A stretch of DNA of 64,000 nucleotides from Metabacillus sp. FJAT-52054 (GTDB lineage Bacteria > Bacillota > Bacilli > Bacillales > Bacillaceae): NCBI RefSeq assembly GCF_037201815.1, contig NZ_CP147407.1, positions 124,001-188,000 of the forward strand, given 5' to 3'. A program made the translations under genes and the position numbers. Below are positions 20,962-37,155 of the stretch, piece by piece. A model generated the notes under the pieces. That model had not been told where the DNA came from, ran no database searches, and saw only the letters and a program-made list of their open reading frames with translations. Positions within the stretch are counted from its first letter, which is position 1. Each line of letters starts with the position of its first letter.

Positions 20962-20990
20962 TTGATTTTACACCTTTATTGAAGTATAAC
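20962..20990 (+). promoter_or_regulatory. Candidate promoter of tuf
   Basis: TTGATT (20962-20967), 17 bases, TATAAC (20985-20990), directly after fusA. It would let tuf be expressed above the rest of the str operon. Confidence 0.65.
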
Positions 20991-21003
20991 TACTTATGTA
21001 TCC

Positions 21004-21033
21004 TCAGAAGGCGGGTATAATCCTGCTTTCTGA
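21004..21033 (+). other. 12-bp hairpin in the tuf leader
   Basis: TCAGAAGGCGGG (21004-21015) pairs with CCTGCTTTCTGA (21022-21033) with two G-U; the loop is TATAAT. No T run follows. It begins about 7 bases after the predicted transcription start and may stabilise the 5' end of the tuf mRNA. Confidence 0.6.
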
Positions 21034-21074
21034 ATTAAAATAACTAACTCTATTATCTAAGGGAGGCATTTCGA

Positions 21075-22265
21075 ATGGGTAAAGAAAAATTCGACCGTTC
21101 CAAAACACATGCCAATATCGGTACAATTGGACACGTTGACCATGGTAAAACAACTCTAACAGCTGCAATCACAACTGTACTTGCTAAGCGCAGTGGTAAA
21201 GGTGCAGCGATGGCTTATGATATGATCGATGCTGCTCCAGAAGAGCGCGAGCGCGGAATCACTATCTCAACTGCACACGTTGAGTACGAAACTGAAACTC
21301 GTCACTATGCACACGTTGACTGCCCAGGACATGCTGACTATGTTAAAAACATGATCACTGGTGCGGCACAAATGGACGGCGGAATCCTAGTAGTATCTGC
21401 TGCTGACGGCCCAATGCCACAAACTCGTGAGCACATCCTTCTTTCTCGTCAAGTAGGTGTTCCTTACCTAGTTGTATTCATGAACAAATGTGATATGGTT
21501 GATGACGAAGAATTGCTTGAACTAGTTGAAATGGAAGTTCGTGACCTTCTTTCTGAGTACGATTTCCCTGGCGACGACATTCCAGTAATCAAAGGTTCTG
21601 CTCTTAAAGCTCTTGAAGGAGAAGCTGAGTGGGAAGAGAAAATCGTTGAACTAATGAACGCAGTTGACGAGTACATCCCAACTCCAGAGCGTGATATCGA
21701 AAAACCATTCATGATGCCTGTTGAGGATGTATTCTCTATCACTGGCCGTGGAACTGTTGCAACTGGACGTGTTGAGCGTGGACAAGTTAAAGTCGGTGAC
21801 GTTATCGAAATCATCGGTCTTGCTGAAGAGCCAAAATCAACAACTGTTACAGGTGTTGAAATGTTCCGTAAACTTCTTGACTATGCTGAAGCTGGAGACA
21901 ACATCGGCGCACTTCTTCGTGGAGTAGCTCGTGAAGATATCCAACGTGGACAAGTTCTTGCTAAGCCAGGAACAATCACTCCACACACTAACTTCAAAGC
22001 AGAAGTTTATGTTCTATCTAAAGAAGAGGGTGGACGTCACACTCCATTCTTCACTAACTACCGTCCTCAGTTCTACTTCCGTACAACTGATGTAACTGGT
22101 ATCTGCAACCTTCCTGAAGGTGTAGAAATGGTTATGCCTGGAGACAACATCGAAATGACTGTTGAACTAATCTCTCCAATCGCAATCGAAGAAGGTACTA
22201 AGTTCTCTATCCGTGAGGGTGGACGTACTGTAGGTGCTGGAGTAGTTGCTACAATCACTGAGTAA
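21075..22265 (+). CDS. tuf: Elongation factor Tu
   Basis: Delivers aminoacyl-tRNA to the ribosome as the GTP complex. 396 residues, standard. P-loop GHVDHGKTT (19-27), switch I with [25 protein letters not shown], and NKCD (about 136-139). Domains II and III follow ([28 protein letters not shown]). Highly biased codon use fits extreme expression. ATG 21075 follows AAGGGAGG. It has its own promoter and is closed by a strong terminator. Confidence 0.99.
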   Translation: MGKEKFDRSKTHANIGTIGHVDHGKTTLTAAITTVLAKRSGKGAAMAYDMIDAAPEERERGITISTAHVEYETETRHYAHVDCPGHADYVKNMITGAAQMDGGILVVSAADGPMPQTREHILLSRQVGVPYLVVFMNKCDMVDDEELLELVEMEVRDLLSEYDFPGDDIPVIKGSALKALEGEAEWEEKIVELMNAVDEYIPTPERDIEKPFMMPVEDVFSITGRGTVATGRVERGQVKVGDVIEIIGLAEEPKSTTVTGVEMFRKLLDYAEAGDNIGALLRGVAREDIQRGQVLAKPGTITPHTNFKAEVYVLSKEEGGRHTPFFTNYRPQFYFRTTDVTGICNLPEGVEMVMPGDNIEMTVELISPIAIEEGTKFSIREGGRTVGAGVVATITE

Positions 22266-22277
22266 TCAGTGTTTAAA

Positions 22278-22309
22278 AGAACGAGCGAGAAATCGCTCGT
22301 TCTTTTTTT
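22278..22309 (+). terminator. Terminator of the str operon
   Basis: AGAACGAGCGA (22278-22288), loop GAAA, TCGCTCGTTCT (22293-22303), seven T. Perfect 11-bp stem. Confidence 0.97.
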
Positions 22310-22399
22310 ATGTTGTTAAATTATATTGGAAGCAGCAACAGCGTGCGGCTTAATTCCTGAAGAAAGAAAAAGTGAAGCTGGATCAAAAACTAGACGCAC

Positions 22400-22428
22400 T
22401 TGATTTTTTGCCTAGAAAAAGGTATAAT
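22400..22428 (+). promoter_or_regulatory. Upstream promoter (P1) of the S10 operon
   Basis: TTGATT (22400-22405), 17 bases, TATAAT (22423-22428). Confidence 0.82.
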
Positions 22429-22449
22429 ATCTGAGGTGCGTAAAAGACA

Positions 22450-22467
22450 AAGAAATTTAAATTTCTT
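22450..22467 (+). repeat. Perfect 18-bp palindrome between the two S10 promoters
   Basis: AAGAAATTTAAATTTCTT is its own reverse complement. It lies after the P1 start region and abuts the P2 -35 box, a position suited to a DNA-binding protein; as RNA it would form an AT-only hairpin. Confidence 0.85.
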
Positions 22468-22468
22468 C

Positions 22469-22497
22469 TTGCAACTGACGCTCATTTTTTATATAAT
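22469..22497 (+). promoter_or_regulatory. Downstream promoter (P2) of the S10 operon
   Basis: TTGCAA (22469-22474), 17 bases, TATAAT (22492-22497). Both tandem promoters have ideal spacing. Confidence 0.72.
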
Positions 22498-22504
22498 AGT
22501 GAAT

Positions 22505-22939
<435 letters not shown>

Positions 22940-22981
22940 TGTTCAATATTATATAGTAGAAAAAAACAGGAGGTGTGACGA

Positions 22982-23611
22982 ATGACCAAAGGAATCTTAG
23001 GTAGAAAAATCGGTATGACGCAAGTATTTGCTGAAAACGGCGATCTTATCCCAGTTACAGTTGTAGAAGCTGCTCCAAACGTAGTTCTTCAAGTGAAAAC
23101 GGCTGAAATCGACGGTTACGAAGCAGTTCAGGTTGGTTTTGATGACAAACGTGAAAAACTTGCTAACAAACCGCTAAAAGGTCACGTTGCAAAAGCAAAC
23201 ACTGCGCCTAAGCGCTTCATTAAGGAATTTCGTGGAGTAAGCGCAGCAGACTACGAAGTTGGTCAGGAAGTCAAAGTAGAAGTATTCTCCGCTGGAGATA
23301 CAGTAGATGTAACAGGAACTTCAAAAGGTAAAGGATTCCAAGGTTCTATTAAACGCCACGGACAATCCCGCGGACCAATGTCCCACGGTTCACGCTACCA
23401 TCGCCGCCCAGGTTCAATGGGTCCTGTTGCTCCAAACCGCGTATTCAAGAACAAACTTCTGCCTGGACGTATGGGTGGAGAGCGCGTAACAGTACAAAAC
23501 CTTGAGATCGTTAAAGTTGATGCAGAACGCAACCTTCTTTTGATCAAAGGTAACGTACCTGGTCCAAGAAAATCTCTAGTTACTGTAAAATCTGCAGTAA
23601 AATCCAAATAA
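22982..23611 (+). CDS. rplC: 50S ribosomal protein L3
   Basis: 209 residues. Begins [20 protein letters not shown]. The long loop around [20 protein letters not shown] (about 121-140) reaches the peptidyl transferase centre, where changes give linezolid or tiamulin resistance; it looks wild type. An early assembly protein binding the 3' part of 23S. AGGAGGTGTG precedes ATG 22982; 42 bases after rpsJ. Confidence 0.99.
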   Translation: MTKGILGRKIGMTQVFAENGDLIPVTVVEAAPNVVLQVKTAEIDGYEAVQVGFDDKREKLANKPLKGHVAKANTAPKRFIKEFRGVSAADYEVGQEVKVEVFSAGDTVDVTGTSKGKGFQGSIKRHGQSRGPMSHGSRYHRRPGSMGPVAPNRVFKNKLLPGRMGGERVTVQNLEIVKVDAERNLLLIKGNVPGPRKSLVTVKSAVKSK

Positions 23612-23638
23612 CTTTTCCGAGAAAGGAGGAAATGGATT

Positions 23639-24262
23639 ATGCCAAAAGTTACTATGTTAAACCAAAGCGGAGCTAACGCTGGTGAAATCGAACTGAACGA
23701 TTCTATCTTCGGTATCGAGCCAAACCAAGCTGTTCTTTTCGAAGCGGTTATCATGCAAAGAGCTTCCTTAAGACAAGGAAATGCTAAAGTAAAGAATCGT
23801 TCTGAAGTTCGTGGCGGAGGACGCAAACCTTGGCGCCAAAAAGGAACTGGACGTGCTCGTCAAGGATCTATCCGTTCACCGCAATGGCGCGGAGGAGGAG
23901 TAGTTTTCGGACCGACACCTCGTTCTTATGCTTACAAACTACCTAAAAAAGTACGCCGTCTGGCTATCAAATCTGCTTTATCATCTAAAGTACAAGACAG
24001 CAAAATTGTTGTTCTTGAGGATCTGACACTGGATGCTGTAAAAACAAAGGAAATGGCTTCTATCCTAAAAGCTATTTCAGTTGAGAAAAAAGCATTGATC
24101 GTTACTGCTGATGTTAACGAGAAAGTTTCACTTTCTGCACGTAACATCCAGGGCATCACTGTTGTTGCAGCTGACGGTATCAACGTTCTTGACGTACTGA
24201 ACCATGAAAAGCTAATTATGACGAAAGCTGCGGTGCAAAAAGTAGAGGAGGTGCTTGCATAA
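23639..24262 (+). CDS. rplD: 50S ribosomal protein L4
   Basis: 207 residues. Lines the peptide exit tunnel through its extended loop [20 protein letters not shown] (macrolide contact region, wild type in appearance), followed by [14 protein letters not shown]. The globular domain binds 23S domain I. In E. coli L4 represses the S10 operon; Bacillus lacks the same mechanism. GAAAGGAGG lies upstream; the stop shares one base with the rplW start (TAATG). Confidence 0.99.
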   Translation: MPKVTMLNQSGANAGEIELNDSIFGIEPNQAVLFEAVIMQRASLRQGNAKVKNRSEVRGGGRKPWRQKGTGRARQGSIRSPQWRGGGVVFGPTPRSYAYKLPKKVRRLAIKSALSSKVQDSKIVVLEDLTLDAVKTKEMASILKAISVEKKALIVTADVNEKVSLSARNIQGITVVAADGINVLDVLNHEKLIMTKAAVQKVEEVLA

Positions 24263-24549
24263 TGAAAGATCCTCGTGATATTATTAAGCGCCCCGTGATC
24301 ACTGAAAATTCTACTGACATTATGGCTGACAGAAAATATACGTTTGAAGTAGACGTAAGAGCTAACAAAACGGAAGTTAAAGATGCTGTAGAAGCAATTT
24401 TCGGTGTGAAAGTAGCGAAAGTCAATGTTATGAATTACAAAGGTAAATTCAGACGTGTTGGCCGTTACAGCGGACTTACAAATCGCAGAAGAAAAGCAAT
24501 CATTACATTGACTGCTGACTCTAAAGAAATCGAACTTTTTGAAGTTTAA
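24262..24549 (+). CDS. rplW: 50S ribosomal protein L23
   Basis: 95 residues. Sits at the tunnel exit and docks trigger factor and SRP. Begins [20 protein letters not shown]; contains [20 protein letters not shown] and the loop with [19 protein letters not shown] that points into the tunnel. Start overlaps the L4 stop by one base with GTAGAGGAGGTG ahead, so it is translationally coupled. Confidence 0.99.
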   Translation: MKDPRDIIKRPVITENSTDIMADRKYTFEVDVRANKTEVKDAVEAIFGVKVAKVNVMNYKGKFRRVGRYSGLTNRRRKAIITLTADSKEIELFEV

Positions 24550-24560
24550 TATATAAGTGA

Positions 24561-25406
<846 letters not shown>

Positions 25407-25448
25407 CGTGACTGAACTACGGTTCATCCGAACCGTAGCGCAATCACG
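25407..25448 (+). other. Hairpin in the rplB-rpsS gap
   Basis: CTACGGTTC (25417-25425), loop ATCC, GAACCGTAG (25430-25438), a perfect 9-bp stem; CGTGA (25407-25411) and TCACG (25444-25448) close it beyond a 5x5 internal loop. No T run follows. It fills nearly the whole gap and ends just before the rpsS ribosome-binding site. Confidence 0.65.
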
Positions 25449-25463
25449 AAGGGAGGTACTCGC

Positions 25464-25742
25464 ATGGGTCGCAGCTTGAAAAAAGGACCTTTCGTGGATG
25501 ATCACTTGATGGTTAAAGTGGAAAAATTGAATGAAACTGAAAAGAAACAAGTTATTAAAACTTGGTCTCGCCGTTCTACAATTTTCCCTCAATTCATCGG
25601 TCACACGATCGCTGTATATGATGGACGCAAACACGTTCCTGTTTATGTAACGGAAGATATGGTTGGCCACAAGTTAGGTGAATTTGCACCTTCTCGTACT
25701 TATAAAGGCCACGGTAACGATGACAAAAAAACAAGACGCTAA
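25464..25742 (+). CDS. rpsS: 30S ribosomal protein S19
   Basis: 92 residues. Head protein that pairs with S13 and contacts A-site tRNA and bridge B1a. Begins [20 protein letters not shown]; contains [20 protein letters not shown] and ends in the [12 protein letters not shown] tail. GAAGGGAGGT precedes ATG 25464, after a hairpin-filled gap. Confidence 0.99.
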   Translation: MGRSLKKGPFVDDHLMVKVEKLNETEKKQVIKTWSRRSTIFPQFIGHTIAVYDGRKHVPVYVTEDMVGHKLGEFAPSRTYKGHGNDDKKTRR

Positions 25743-25759
25743 TGAGAGGAGGCATTTAA

Positions 25760-27675
<1,916 letters not shown>

Positions 27676-27715
27676 TAAATGTTCGGATAGTTAATTCCGA
27701 AGGGAGGTAACGTGA

Positions 27716-28084
<369 letters not shown>

Positions 28085-28121
28085 TTAAATTTGATTGCCT
28101 TAATAAGGAGGTGCGGACAAG

Positions 28122-28433
28122 ATGCATGTAAAAAAAGGTGATAATGTAATGGTTATCTCTGGTAAGGATAAAGGCAAGCAAGGTAAAGTGCTTGAAGCTT
28201 ACCCTAAGAAAGACCGTGTGCTAGTTGAAGGTGTGAATGTTGTAAAAAAACACTCTAAACCAACACAAACAAACACTCAAGGCGGAATCGTGAGCCAAGA
28301 GGCGCCAATCCATGTATCCAACGTAATGCTGATCGACCCTAAAAGCGGCGAGCCAACTCGTATCGGTTATAAATTGGTTGACGGCAAGAAAGTACGTGTT
28401 GCAAAAAAATCTGGTGAATCTCTAGATAAATAG
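28122..28433 (+). CDS. rplX: 50S ribosomal protein L24
   Basis: 103 residues. KOW-domain assembly initiator near the tunnel exit: [20 protein letters not shown] (about 3-22) and [30 protein letters not shown] precedes ATG 28122. Confidence 0.99.
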   Translation: MHVKKGDNVMVISGKDKGKQGKVLEAYPKKDRVLVEGVNVVKKHSKPTQTNTQGGIVSQEAPIHVSNVMLIDPKSGEPTRIGYKLVDGKKVRVAKKSGESLDK

Positions 28434-28458
28434 TAACTAAGGAAGGGAGGTCTATCAT

Positions 28459-29204
<746 letters not shown>

Positions 29205-29214
29205 TACCCCATAA

Positions 29215-29634
<420 letters not shown>

Positions 29635-29662
29635 AAAGTTAAAAAGAATGGAGGTGTAAATT

Positions 29663-30199
29663 ATGTCTCGTGTCGGTAAAAAACTGCTTGAGATTCCATC
29701 TGATGTTACAATCAAAATGAACGAGAACACGGTTACGGTTAAAGGTCCTAAAGGTGAATTGACTCGTACTTTTCACCCGGACATTACGATTTCCATTGAG
29801 GAAAACATTCTAACTGTATCACGTCCTTCCGATCATAAAGACCACCGTGCACTTCACGGTACAACTCGCAGCATTATTGGAAACATGGTTGAAGGTGTTT
29901 CTAAAGGCTTCGAAAAAGGATTAGAACTAGTTGGTGTAGGTTACCGTGCTTCTAAATCCGGAAACAAACTGATTCTAAACGTTGGTTACTCTCACCCTGT
30001 TGAGATCACACCAGAGCAAGGAATCGAAATTGAAGTACCTTCTCAAACGAAAATTATCGTTAAAGGTACTGACAAAGAGCGCGTTGGAGCAATTGCTTCC
30101 AACATCCGTGCGACTCGCCCGCCTGAGCCTTATAAAGGTAAAGGAGTTCGCTATGAAGGTGAATTTGTACGCCGTAAAGAAGGTAAAACTGCGAAGTAA
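29663..30199 (+). CDS. rplF: 50S ribosomal protein L6
   Basis: 178 residues, two repeated L6 folds. Begins [21 protein letters not shown]-terminal repeat ends in [20 protein letters not shown], the signature that contacts the sarcin-ricin loop and EF-G. GGAGGTG precedes ATG 29663. Confidence 0.99.
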   Translation: MSRVGKKLLEIPSDVTIKMNENTVTVKGPKGELTRTFHPDITISIEENILTVSRPSDHKDHRALHGTTRSIIGNMVEGVSKGFEKGLELVGVGYRASKSGNKLILNVGYSHPVEITPEQGIEIEVPSQTKIIVKGTDKERVGAIASNIRATRPPEPYKGKGVRYEGEFVRRKEGKTAK

Positions 30200-30232
30200 T
30201 GCCGCTTAATGGCTAAGAAAGGAGTGACCCTG

Positions 30233-30595
30233 ATGATCACAAAAGCTAGCAAAAATTCTGTGCGTAAAAGAAGACATGCTCGTGTACGTGCGAAACTTTT
30301 CGGAACTGCTGAAAGACCTCGTCTAAACGTGTTCCGTTCTAATAAACACATTTATGCTCAACTGATCGACGATACAAACGGTGTAACAATCGTTAGTGCT
30401 TCTTCCATGGAGAAAGATTTAAATCTTGATTCTACTGCAAACCTTGAAGCAGCTCAAAAAGTTGGAGAGCTTGTTGCAAAACGTGCTGTTGATAAAGGTC
30501 ATAAATCAATCGTATTTGATCGTGGAGGATACCTATACCATGGTCGTATCAAAGCTCTTGCTGACGCTGCCCGCGAAGCTGGACTTGAATTTTAA
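30233..30595 (+). CDS. rplR: 50S ribosomal protein L18
   Basis: 120 residues from ATG 30233 ([20 protein letters not shown]) behind AAAGGAGTG. The in-frame ATG at 30209 would place the ribosome-binding site inside the gene and is rejected. Binds 5S rRNA with L5; conserved [20 protein letters not shown] and [20 protein letters not shown]. Confidence 0.98.
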   Translation: MITKASKNSVRKRRHARVRAKLFGTAERPRLNVFRSNKHIYAQLIDDTNGVTIVSASSMEKDLNLDSTANLEAAQKVGELVAKRAVDKGHKSIVFDRGGYLYHGRIKALADAAREAGLEF

Positions 30596-30618
30596 TAGGA
30601 AAAGGAGGGAAACACAGT

Positions 30619-31119
30619 ATGCGTCGTAATGACTCAGTTAAATCAGAGTTTGAAGAACGTGTAGTTACCGTTAACCGCGTTGCTAAGGTTGTTAAAGGTG
30701 GTCGTCGCTTCCGTTTTGCTGCACTTGTTGTTGTAGGCGACAAGAATGGCCGAGTTGGATTCGGTACAGGTAAAGCGCAAGAGGTGCCAGAAGCAATCCG
30801 TAAAGCAATCGAAGATGCGAAAAAGAATCTTGTAACAGTACCTATGGTTGGTACAACAATTCCACACGAAGTGATCGGACGATTCGGTGCTGGAAACATT
30901 CTTCTGAAGCCAGCTTCAGAAGGTACCGGAGTAATCGCCGGCGGACCAGTACGTGCGGTGCTTGAACTTGCAGGTGTAGGTGACATCCTATCTAAATCCC
31001 TTGGTTCAAACACACCAATCAACATGGTTCGTGCAACACTTGAAGGCTTAAAGCAGCTTAAGAAAGCAGAACAAGTTGCTAAGCTTCGTGGAAAATCCGT
31101 AGAAGAACTGTTAGGATAA
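30619..31119 (+). CDS. rpsE: 30S ribosomal protein S5
   Basis: 166 residues. Fidelity protein at the mRNA entry site. dsRBD-like N-terminal domain with [20 protein letters not shown] (spectinomycin loop, wild type) and a C-terminal domain with [28 protein letters not shown] precedes ATG 30619. Confidence 0.99.
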   Translation: MRRNDSVKSEFEERVVTVNRVAKVVKGGRRFRFAALVVVGDKNGRVGFGTGKAQEVPEAIRKAIEDAKKNLVTVPMVGTTIPHEVIGRFGAGNILLKPASEGTGVIAGGPVRAVLELAGVGDILSKSLGSNTPINMVRATLEGLKQLKKAEQVAKLRGKSVEELLG

Positions 31120-31132
31120 GGGGGGAAAGATA

Positions 31133-31315
31133 ATGGCAAACAAATTAGCGATCACCCTTACTCGCAGTGTAATCGGCCGTCCGGAAACTCAGCGTGTAAC
31201 AGTTAAAACACTTGGTTTGCGCAAAATGCACCAAACTGTGGTACACGAAGACAACGCTGCTATTCGCGGTATGATTAATAAAGTATCTCACTTGGTTAAA
31301 GTAGAAGAACAATAA
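31133..31315 (+). CDS. rpmD: 50S ribosomal protein L30
   Basis: 60 residues. Begins [20 protein letters not shown] and holds [20 protein letters not shown], the L30 signature. Binds 23S domain II/V. GGGGGGAAAG precedes ATG 31133, 13 bases after rpsE. Confidence 0.98.
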   Translation: MANKLAITLTRSVIGRPETQRVTVKTLGLRKMHQTVVHEDNAAIRGMINKVSHLVKVEEQ

Positions 31316-31348
31316 TTATTTTTGTTCTATAAATAAGGAGGTGTCCTG

Positions 31349-31789
31349 ATGAAACTTCATGAATTAAAACCAGCAGAAGGATCCCGTCGCGAACGTAACC
31401 GTTTGGGCCGTGGTATCGGTTCTGGTAACGGTAAAACGGCTGGTAAAGGTCATAAAGGTCAAAATGCTCGTTCTGGCGGAGGTGTTCGTCCTGGATTCGA
31501 GGGTGGTCAAACTCCATTATTCAGACGTTTGCCTAAACGCGGATTCACAAACATCAACCGTAAAGAATACGCAGTTGTTAACCTTGAAAGGCTGAACCGT
31601 TTCGAAGAAGGTACAGAAGTAACTCCTGAACTTCTTCTTGAAACTGGCGTGCTTAGCAGCACAAAAGCTGGCGTTAAGATTCTTGGCGAAGGAAAAATCG
31701 AGAAGAAACTCACTGTTAAAGCGAACAAATTCTCGTCTTCCGCTAAAGAAGCAATCGAAGCTGCCGGCGGTACAGCTGAGGTGATCTAA
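31349..31789 (+). CDS. rplO: 50S ribosomal protein L15
   Basis: 146 residues. Extended glycine/arginine-rich N-terminal arm ([20 protein letters not shown] and [20 protein letters not shown]) threads through 23S; globular C-terminal domain. AAGGAGGTG precedes ATG 31349. Its stop shares a base with the secY start. Confidence 0.99.
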   Translation: MKLHELKPAEGSRRERNRLGRGIGSGNGKTAGKGHKGQNARSGGGVRPGFEGGQTPLFRRLPKRGFTNINRKEYAVVNLERLNRFEEGTEVTPELLLETGVLSSTKAGVKILGEGKIEKKLTVKANKFSSSAKEAIEAAGGTAEVI

Positions 31790-33090
31790 TGTTCAAAACA
31801 ATCTCCAATTTCATGCGCGTGGGTGACATAAGAAATAAAATTATTTTCACTCTTTTAATGCTTATTGTATTTCGTATCGGAACATTCATTCCTGTGCCTG
31901 GCGTAGATACTAAAGGCCTGGCTGCAATGGATCAGCAAATGAGCGTTTTCGGAGTAATGAACACTTTTGGCGGGGGAGCACTGTTTAACTACTCCATTCT
32001 TGCAATGGGTATTATGCCGTACATCACCGCCTCCATTATTGTTCAGCTGCTTCAAATGGACGTTGTACCGAAGTTTACGGAATGGTCTAAGCAGGGTGAG
32101 GTTGGCAGACGTAAATTGGCTCAATTTACGAGATATTTCACGATTGTTCTTGGGTTTATTCAAGCAATTGGGATGTCCATCGGGTTTAACAACCTGAGCG
32201 GCGGTCAATTGATTCAAAACCCTAGTGTTACTACCTATCTTCTGATTGCAGTAGTCCTTACAGCAGGAACTGCTTTCTTAATGTGGTTAGGAGAGCAGAT
32301 TACGGCTAAAGGTGTTGGGAATGGTATTTCCATCATTATCTTTGCCGGTATCGTTGCGGCGATCCCTACTACTCTTAACCAAATTTATGCTCAGTTGTTT
32401 ACTGATGCGGGAGATCAGCTGTTCTTGCGGATTGTGATTGTTATTCTGCTCGCTATTGCTGTTCTTGCTATTATTGTAGGAACAATATATGTGCAGCAGG
32501 CACTTCGCAAAATTCCGATTCAATACGCTAAAAGGGTATCAGGTTCAGGTCCGCAGGCGGGCGGTCAATCCACTCACTTGCCGCTGAAAGTGAACCCGGC
32601 TGGTGTAATTCCTGTAATCTTCGCGGTTTCATTCTTGATTACACCGCCGACGATTGCTAATTTCTTCGGTAAAAACGATGTGACCAATTGGATTACCACC
32701 AATCTCACAACGACTCATCCGATTGGAGCTTCCATCTATGTTGCTTTAATTATTGCCTTTACGTATTTCTATGCGTTCGTTCAGGTTAATCCTGAGCAAA
32801 TGGCTGATAACTTAAAGAAACAAGGCGGTTATGTTCCAGGGATTCGTCCAGGAAAAAGCACACAGGAATATTTAACAAAAGTTTTGTATCGTTTAACGTT
32901 TGTTGGAGCAATTTTCCTATCAATCATTGCTGTTCTTCCTACTCTATTCATCGCATTTGCAGGTCTTCCTCAATCCGCACAGATTGGCGGAACCAGCTTG
33001 CTGATCGTGATCGGAGTTGCGCTTGAAACAATGAAAGGGCTGGAAAGCCAGCTTGTAAAACGAAATTACAAAGGCTTTATTAAACAGTAA
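31789..33090 (+). CDS. secY: Preprotein translocase channel subunit SecY
   Basis: 433 residues with ten membrane helices, e.g. about 20-38, 67-90, 117-135, 145-165, 176-196, 213-236, 270-290, 310-330, 370-390 and 395-412. Plug and lateral-gate region NTFGGGALFNYSILAMGIMP is conserved, and cytosolic loop 5 has the MADNLKKQGGYVPGIRPGKS motif that contacts SecA and ribosomes. Works with SecE (5465). Start ATG 31789 overlaps rplO by one base, coupling export channel and ribosome synthesis. Confidence 0.99.
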   Translation: MFKTISNFMRVGDIRNKIIFTLLMLIVFRIGTFIPVPGVDTKGLAAMDQQMSVFGVMNTFGGGALFNYSILAMGIMPYITASIIVQLLQMDVVPKFTEWSKQGEVGRRKLAQFTRYFTIVLGFIQAIGMSIGFNNLSGGQLIQNPSVTTYLLIAVVLTAGTAFLMWLGEQITAKGVGNGISIIIFAGIVAAIPTTLNQIYAQLFTDAGDQLFLRIVIVILLAIAVLAIIVGTIYVQQALRKIPIQYAKRVSGSGPQAGGQSTHLPLKVNPAGVIPVIFAVSFLITPPTIANFFGKNDVTNWITTNLTTTHPIGASIYVALIIAFTYFYAFVQVNPEQMADNLKKQGGYVPGIRPGKSTQEYLTKVLYRLTFVGAIFLSIIAVLPTLFIAFAGLPQSAQIGGTSLLIVIGVALETMKGLESQLVKRNYKGFIKQ

Positions 33091-33093
33091 GGT

Positions 33094-33116
33094 AATGGGA
33101 CGCAGCTGCGCCCATT
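33094..33116 (+). other. Hairpin between secY and adk
   Basis: AATGGG (33094-33099) pairs with CCCATT (33111-33116), enclosing CGCAGCTGCG. Only CCCTTTA follows, so termination would be weak; it may act as partial attenuator or an mRNA end. Confidence 0.5.
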
Positions 33117-33135
33117 CCCTTTATATAGAGACTGA

Positions 33136-34544
<1,409 letters not shown>

Positions 34545-34573
34545 AAGCAAATGAAGGCGATGACGCTTTAACA

Positions 34574-34719
34574 GACTGCAGACGGAAGCAGAACTCCGGA
34601 AGTTTGAGTCTCGTTATAGTGGCAGATGGAGACAAACGGACGTTTCATTCTCCCCAGAACACATCCACCACTTTAAGTTCTTTAATTGCGTATCTCCGGA
34701 AGTTCAGAGCAGTGTATAA
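34574..34719 (+). pseudogene. Decayed KOW-domain gene (YbzG-like) between map and infA
   Basis: One frame (34574-34660) reads ...SGSLSLVIVADGDKRTFHSPQN; a different frame (34660-34719) continues HIHHFKFFNCVSPEVQSSV and stops at TAA. Together they follow the order of the small KOW RNA-binding protein that occupies this position in related Bacillaceae (ADGDKRKF, then N-x-HHLEL, then ISPEVRSS, as I recall the family). The N-terminal start and the C-terminal part are missing and at least one frameshift separates the halves. Alternatives: sequencing error plus truncation, or chance similarity. Confidence 0.5.
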
Positions 34720-34723
34720 AATG

Positions 34724-34765
34724 ATATAGCGATCAGCTATATGGAATTTGCCAGCTTGGCAAATT
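34724..34765 (+). other. Twin hairpins in the infA leader
   Basis: ATATAGC (34724-34730)/GCTATAT (34736-34742) and AATTTGCC (34745-34752)/GGCAAATT (34758-34765), each perfect with a five-base loop and separated by two bases. Placed directly before the infA ribosome-binding site. Confidence 0.6.
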
Positions 34766-34793
34766 GCTGATTTGATGAAGGGAGAACAACTTA

Positions 34794-35161
<368 letters not shown>

Positions 35162-35181
35162 AACATAAGGAGGTGCACTGA

Positions 35182-35550
<369 letters not shown>

Positions 35551-35565
35551 GGTAAAGGAGGTTAA

Positions 35566-35964
<399 letters not shown>

Positions 35965-35970
35965 ATTTTC

Positions 35971-36047
35971 TGTATAGATTTCGTTTCCCTGTCTATAATG
36001 GGTTATGATACAGTATATAATTAAAAGCAGAATTTCCCAATTCTGCT
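35971..36047 (+). promoter_or_regulatory. Candidate weak promoter and hairpin before rpoA
   Basis: TATAAT at 35994-35999 with a weak TGTATA at 35971-35976 (17 bases). AGCAGAATT (36026-36034)/AATTCTGCT (36039-36047) is a perfect 9-bp hairpin with a TCCC loop, with no T run. The 183-base rpsK-rpoA gap is much longer than others in the cluster. Confidence 0.4.
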
Positions 36048-36147
36048 GTTGTGCACAATCGGGACATTACAATGGGGAATTTCGGTTAGGTTTAGCCTGC
36101 TAGATCTTTAACCGGGGTTTCGACGTTTTGAAGGAGGGTTTTATTGA

Positions 36148-37092
36148 ATGATTGAGATTGAAAAACCAAAAATCGAAACGGTTGAAATCAGCGAAGATGC
36201 CAAATACGGTAAATTCGTCGTCGAACCACTCGAGCGCGGGTATGGTACTACTTTGGGTAACTCCTTACGTCGTATTCTATTATCCTCACTCCCTGGTGCT
36301 GCTGTAACATCGATCCAAATTGACGGTGTACTGCATGAATTTTCGACGATTGAAGGCGTCGTAGAAGATGTTACATCCATTATTTTAAACGTTAAGAAGC
36401 TTGCTCTTAAAATCTATTCAGAAGAAGAAAAAACACTTGAGATTGATATTCAAGGAGAAGGTGCTGTTACGGCAGCCGATATCACTCATGACAGCGATAT
36501 TGAAATCCTAAACCCTGATCTTCATATCGCAACTTTGGCGAAAGATGCCACGCTTCGAATGAGATTGACTGCAAGAAGAGGACGCGGATACAATCCTGCT
36601 GTAGCTAACAAACGTGAAGATCAGCCGATTGGCGTTATCCCGATCGATTCTATCTATACACCAGTTGCCCGCGTATCCTATCAAGTTGAAAATACTCGTG
36701 TAGGACAAGTGGCTAACTTTGATAAGCTAACACTTGACGTCTGGACTGATGGAAGCAATGGTCCCAAAGAGGCAGTTGCCTTAGGTGCCAAAATTTTGAC
36801 TGAGCATCTTAATATTTTTGTTGGCTTAACTGATGAAGCCCAAAATGCTGAGATTATGGTTGAAAAAGAAGAAGATCAAAAAGAGAAAGTATTAGAGATG
36901 ACAATTGAAGAGTTGGATCTCTCCGTGCGTTCTTACAACTGTCTGAAACGTGCTGGAATCAATACAGTACAAGAACTTGCGAACAAAACAGAGGAAGATA
37001 TGATGAAAGTTCGCAATCTTGGACGAAAATCTCTTGAAGAAGTTAAAGCGAAACTAGATGAACTTGGATTAGGTCTACGCAAGGACGACTGA
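36148..37092 (+). CDS. rpoA: DNA-directed RNA polymerase subunit alpha
   Basis: 314 residues. N-terminal dimerisation domain (about 1-230; [20 protein letters not shown]) nucleates polymerase assembly; a charged linker ([10 protein letters not shown]) leads to the C-terminal domain (about 248-310) with [20 protein letters not shown] and [15 protein letters not shown] that binds UP elements and activators. GAAGGAGGG precedes ATG 36148. Confidence 0.99.
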   Translation: MIEIEKPKIETVEISEDAKYGKFVVEPLERGYGTTLGNSLRRILLSSLPGAAVTSIQIDGVLHEFSTIEGVVEDVTSIILNVKKLALKIYSEEEKTLEIDIQGEGAVTAADITHDSDIEILNPDLHIATLAKDATLRMRLTARRGRGYNPAVANKREDQPIGVIPIDSIYTPVARVSYQVENTRVGQVANFDKLTLDVWTDGSNGPKEAVALGAKILTEHLNIFVGLTDEAQNAEIMVEKEEDQKEKVLEMTIEELDLSVRSYNCLKRAGINTVQELANKTEEDMMKVRNLGRKSLEEVKAKLDELGLGLRKDD

Positions 37093-37155
37093 CCAATTCA
37101 CTAGTCATTTGTGTGTAAAACGCACACAAAGCCTATTCAAAGGAGGGGACATCAC

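Noticed and set aside
30549-31139. 196-codon open frame antisense to rpsE
   Set aside because: Serine/proline-rich shadow of a ribosomal protein gene with biased codons.
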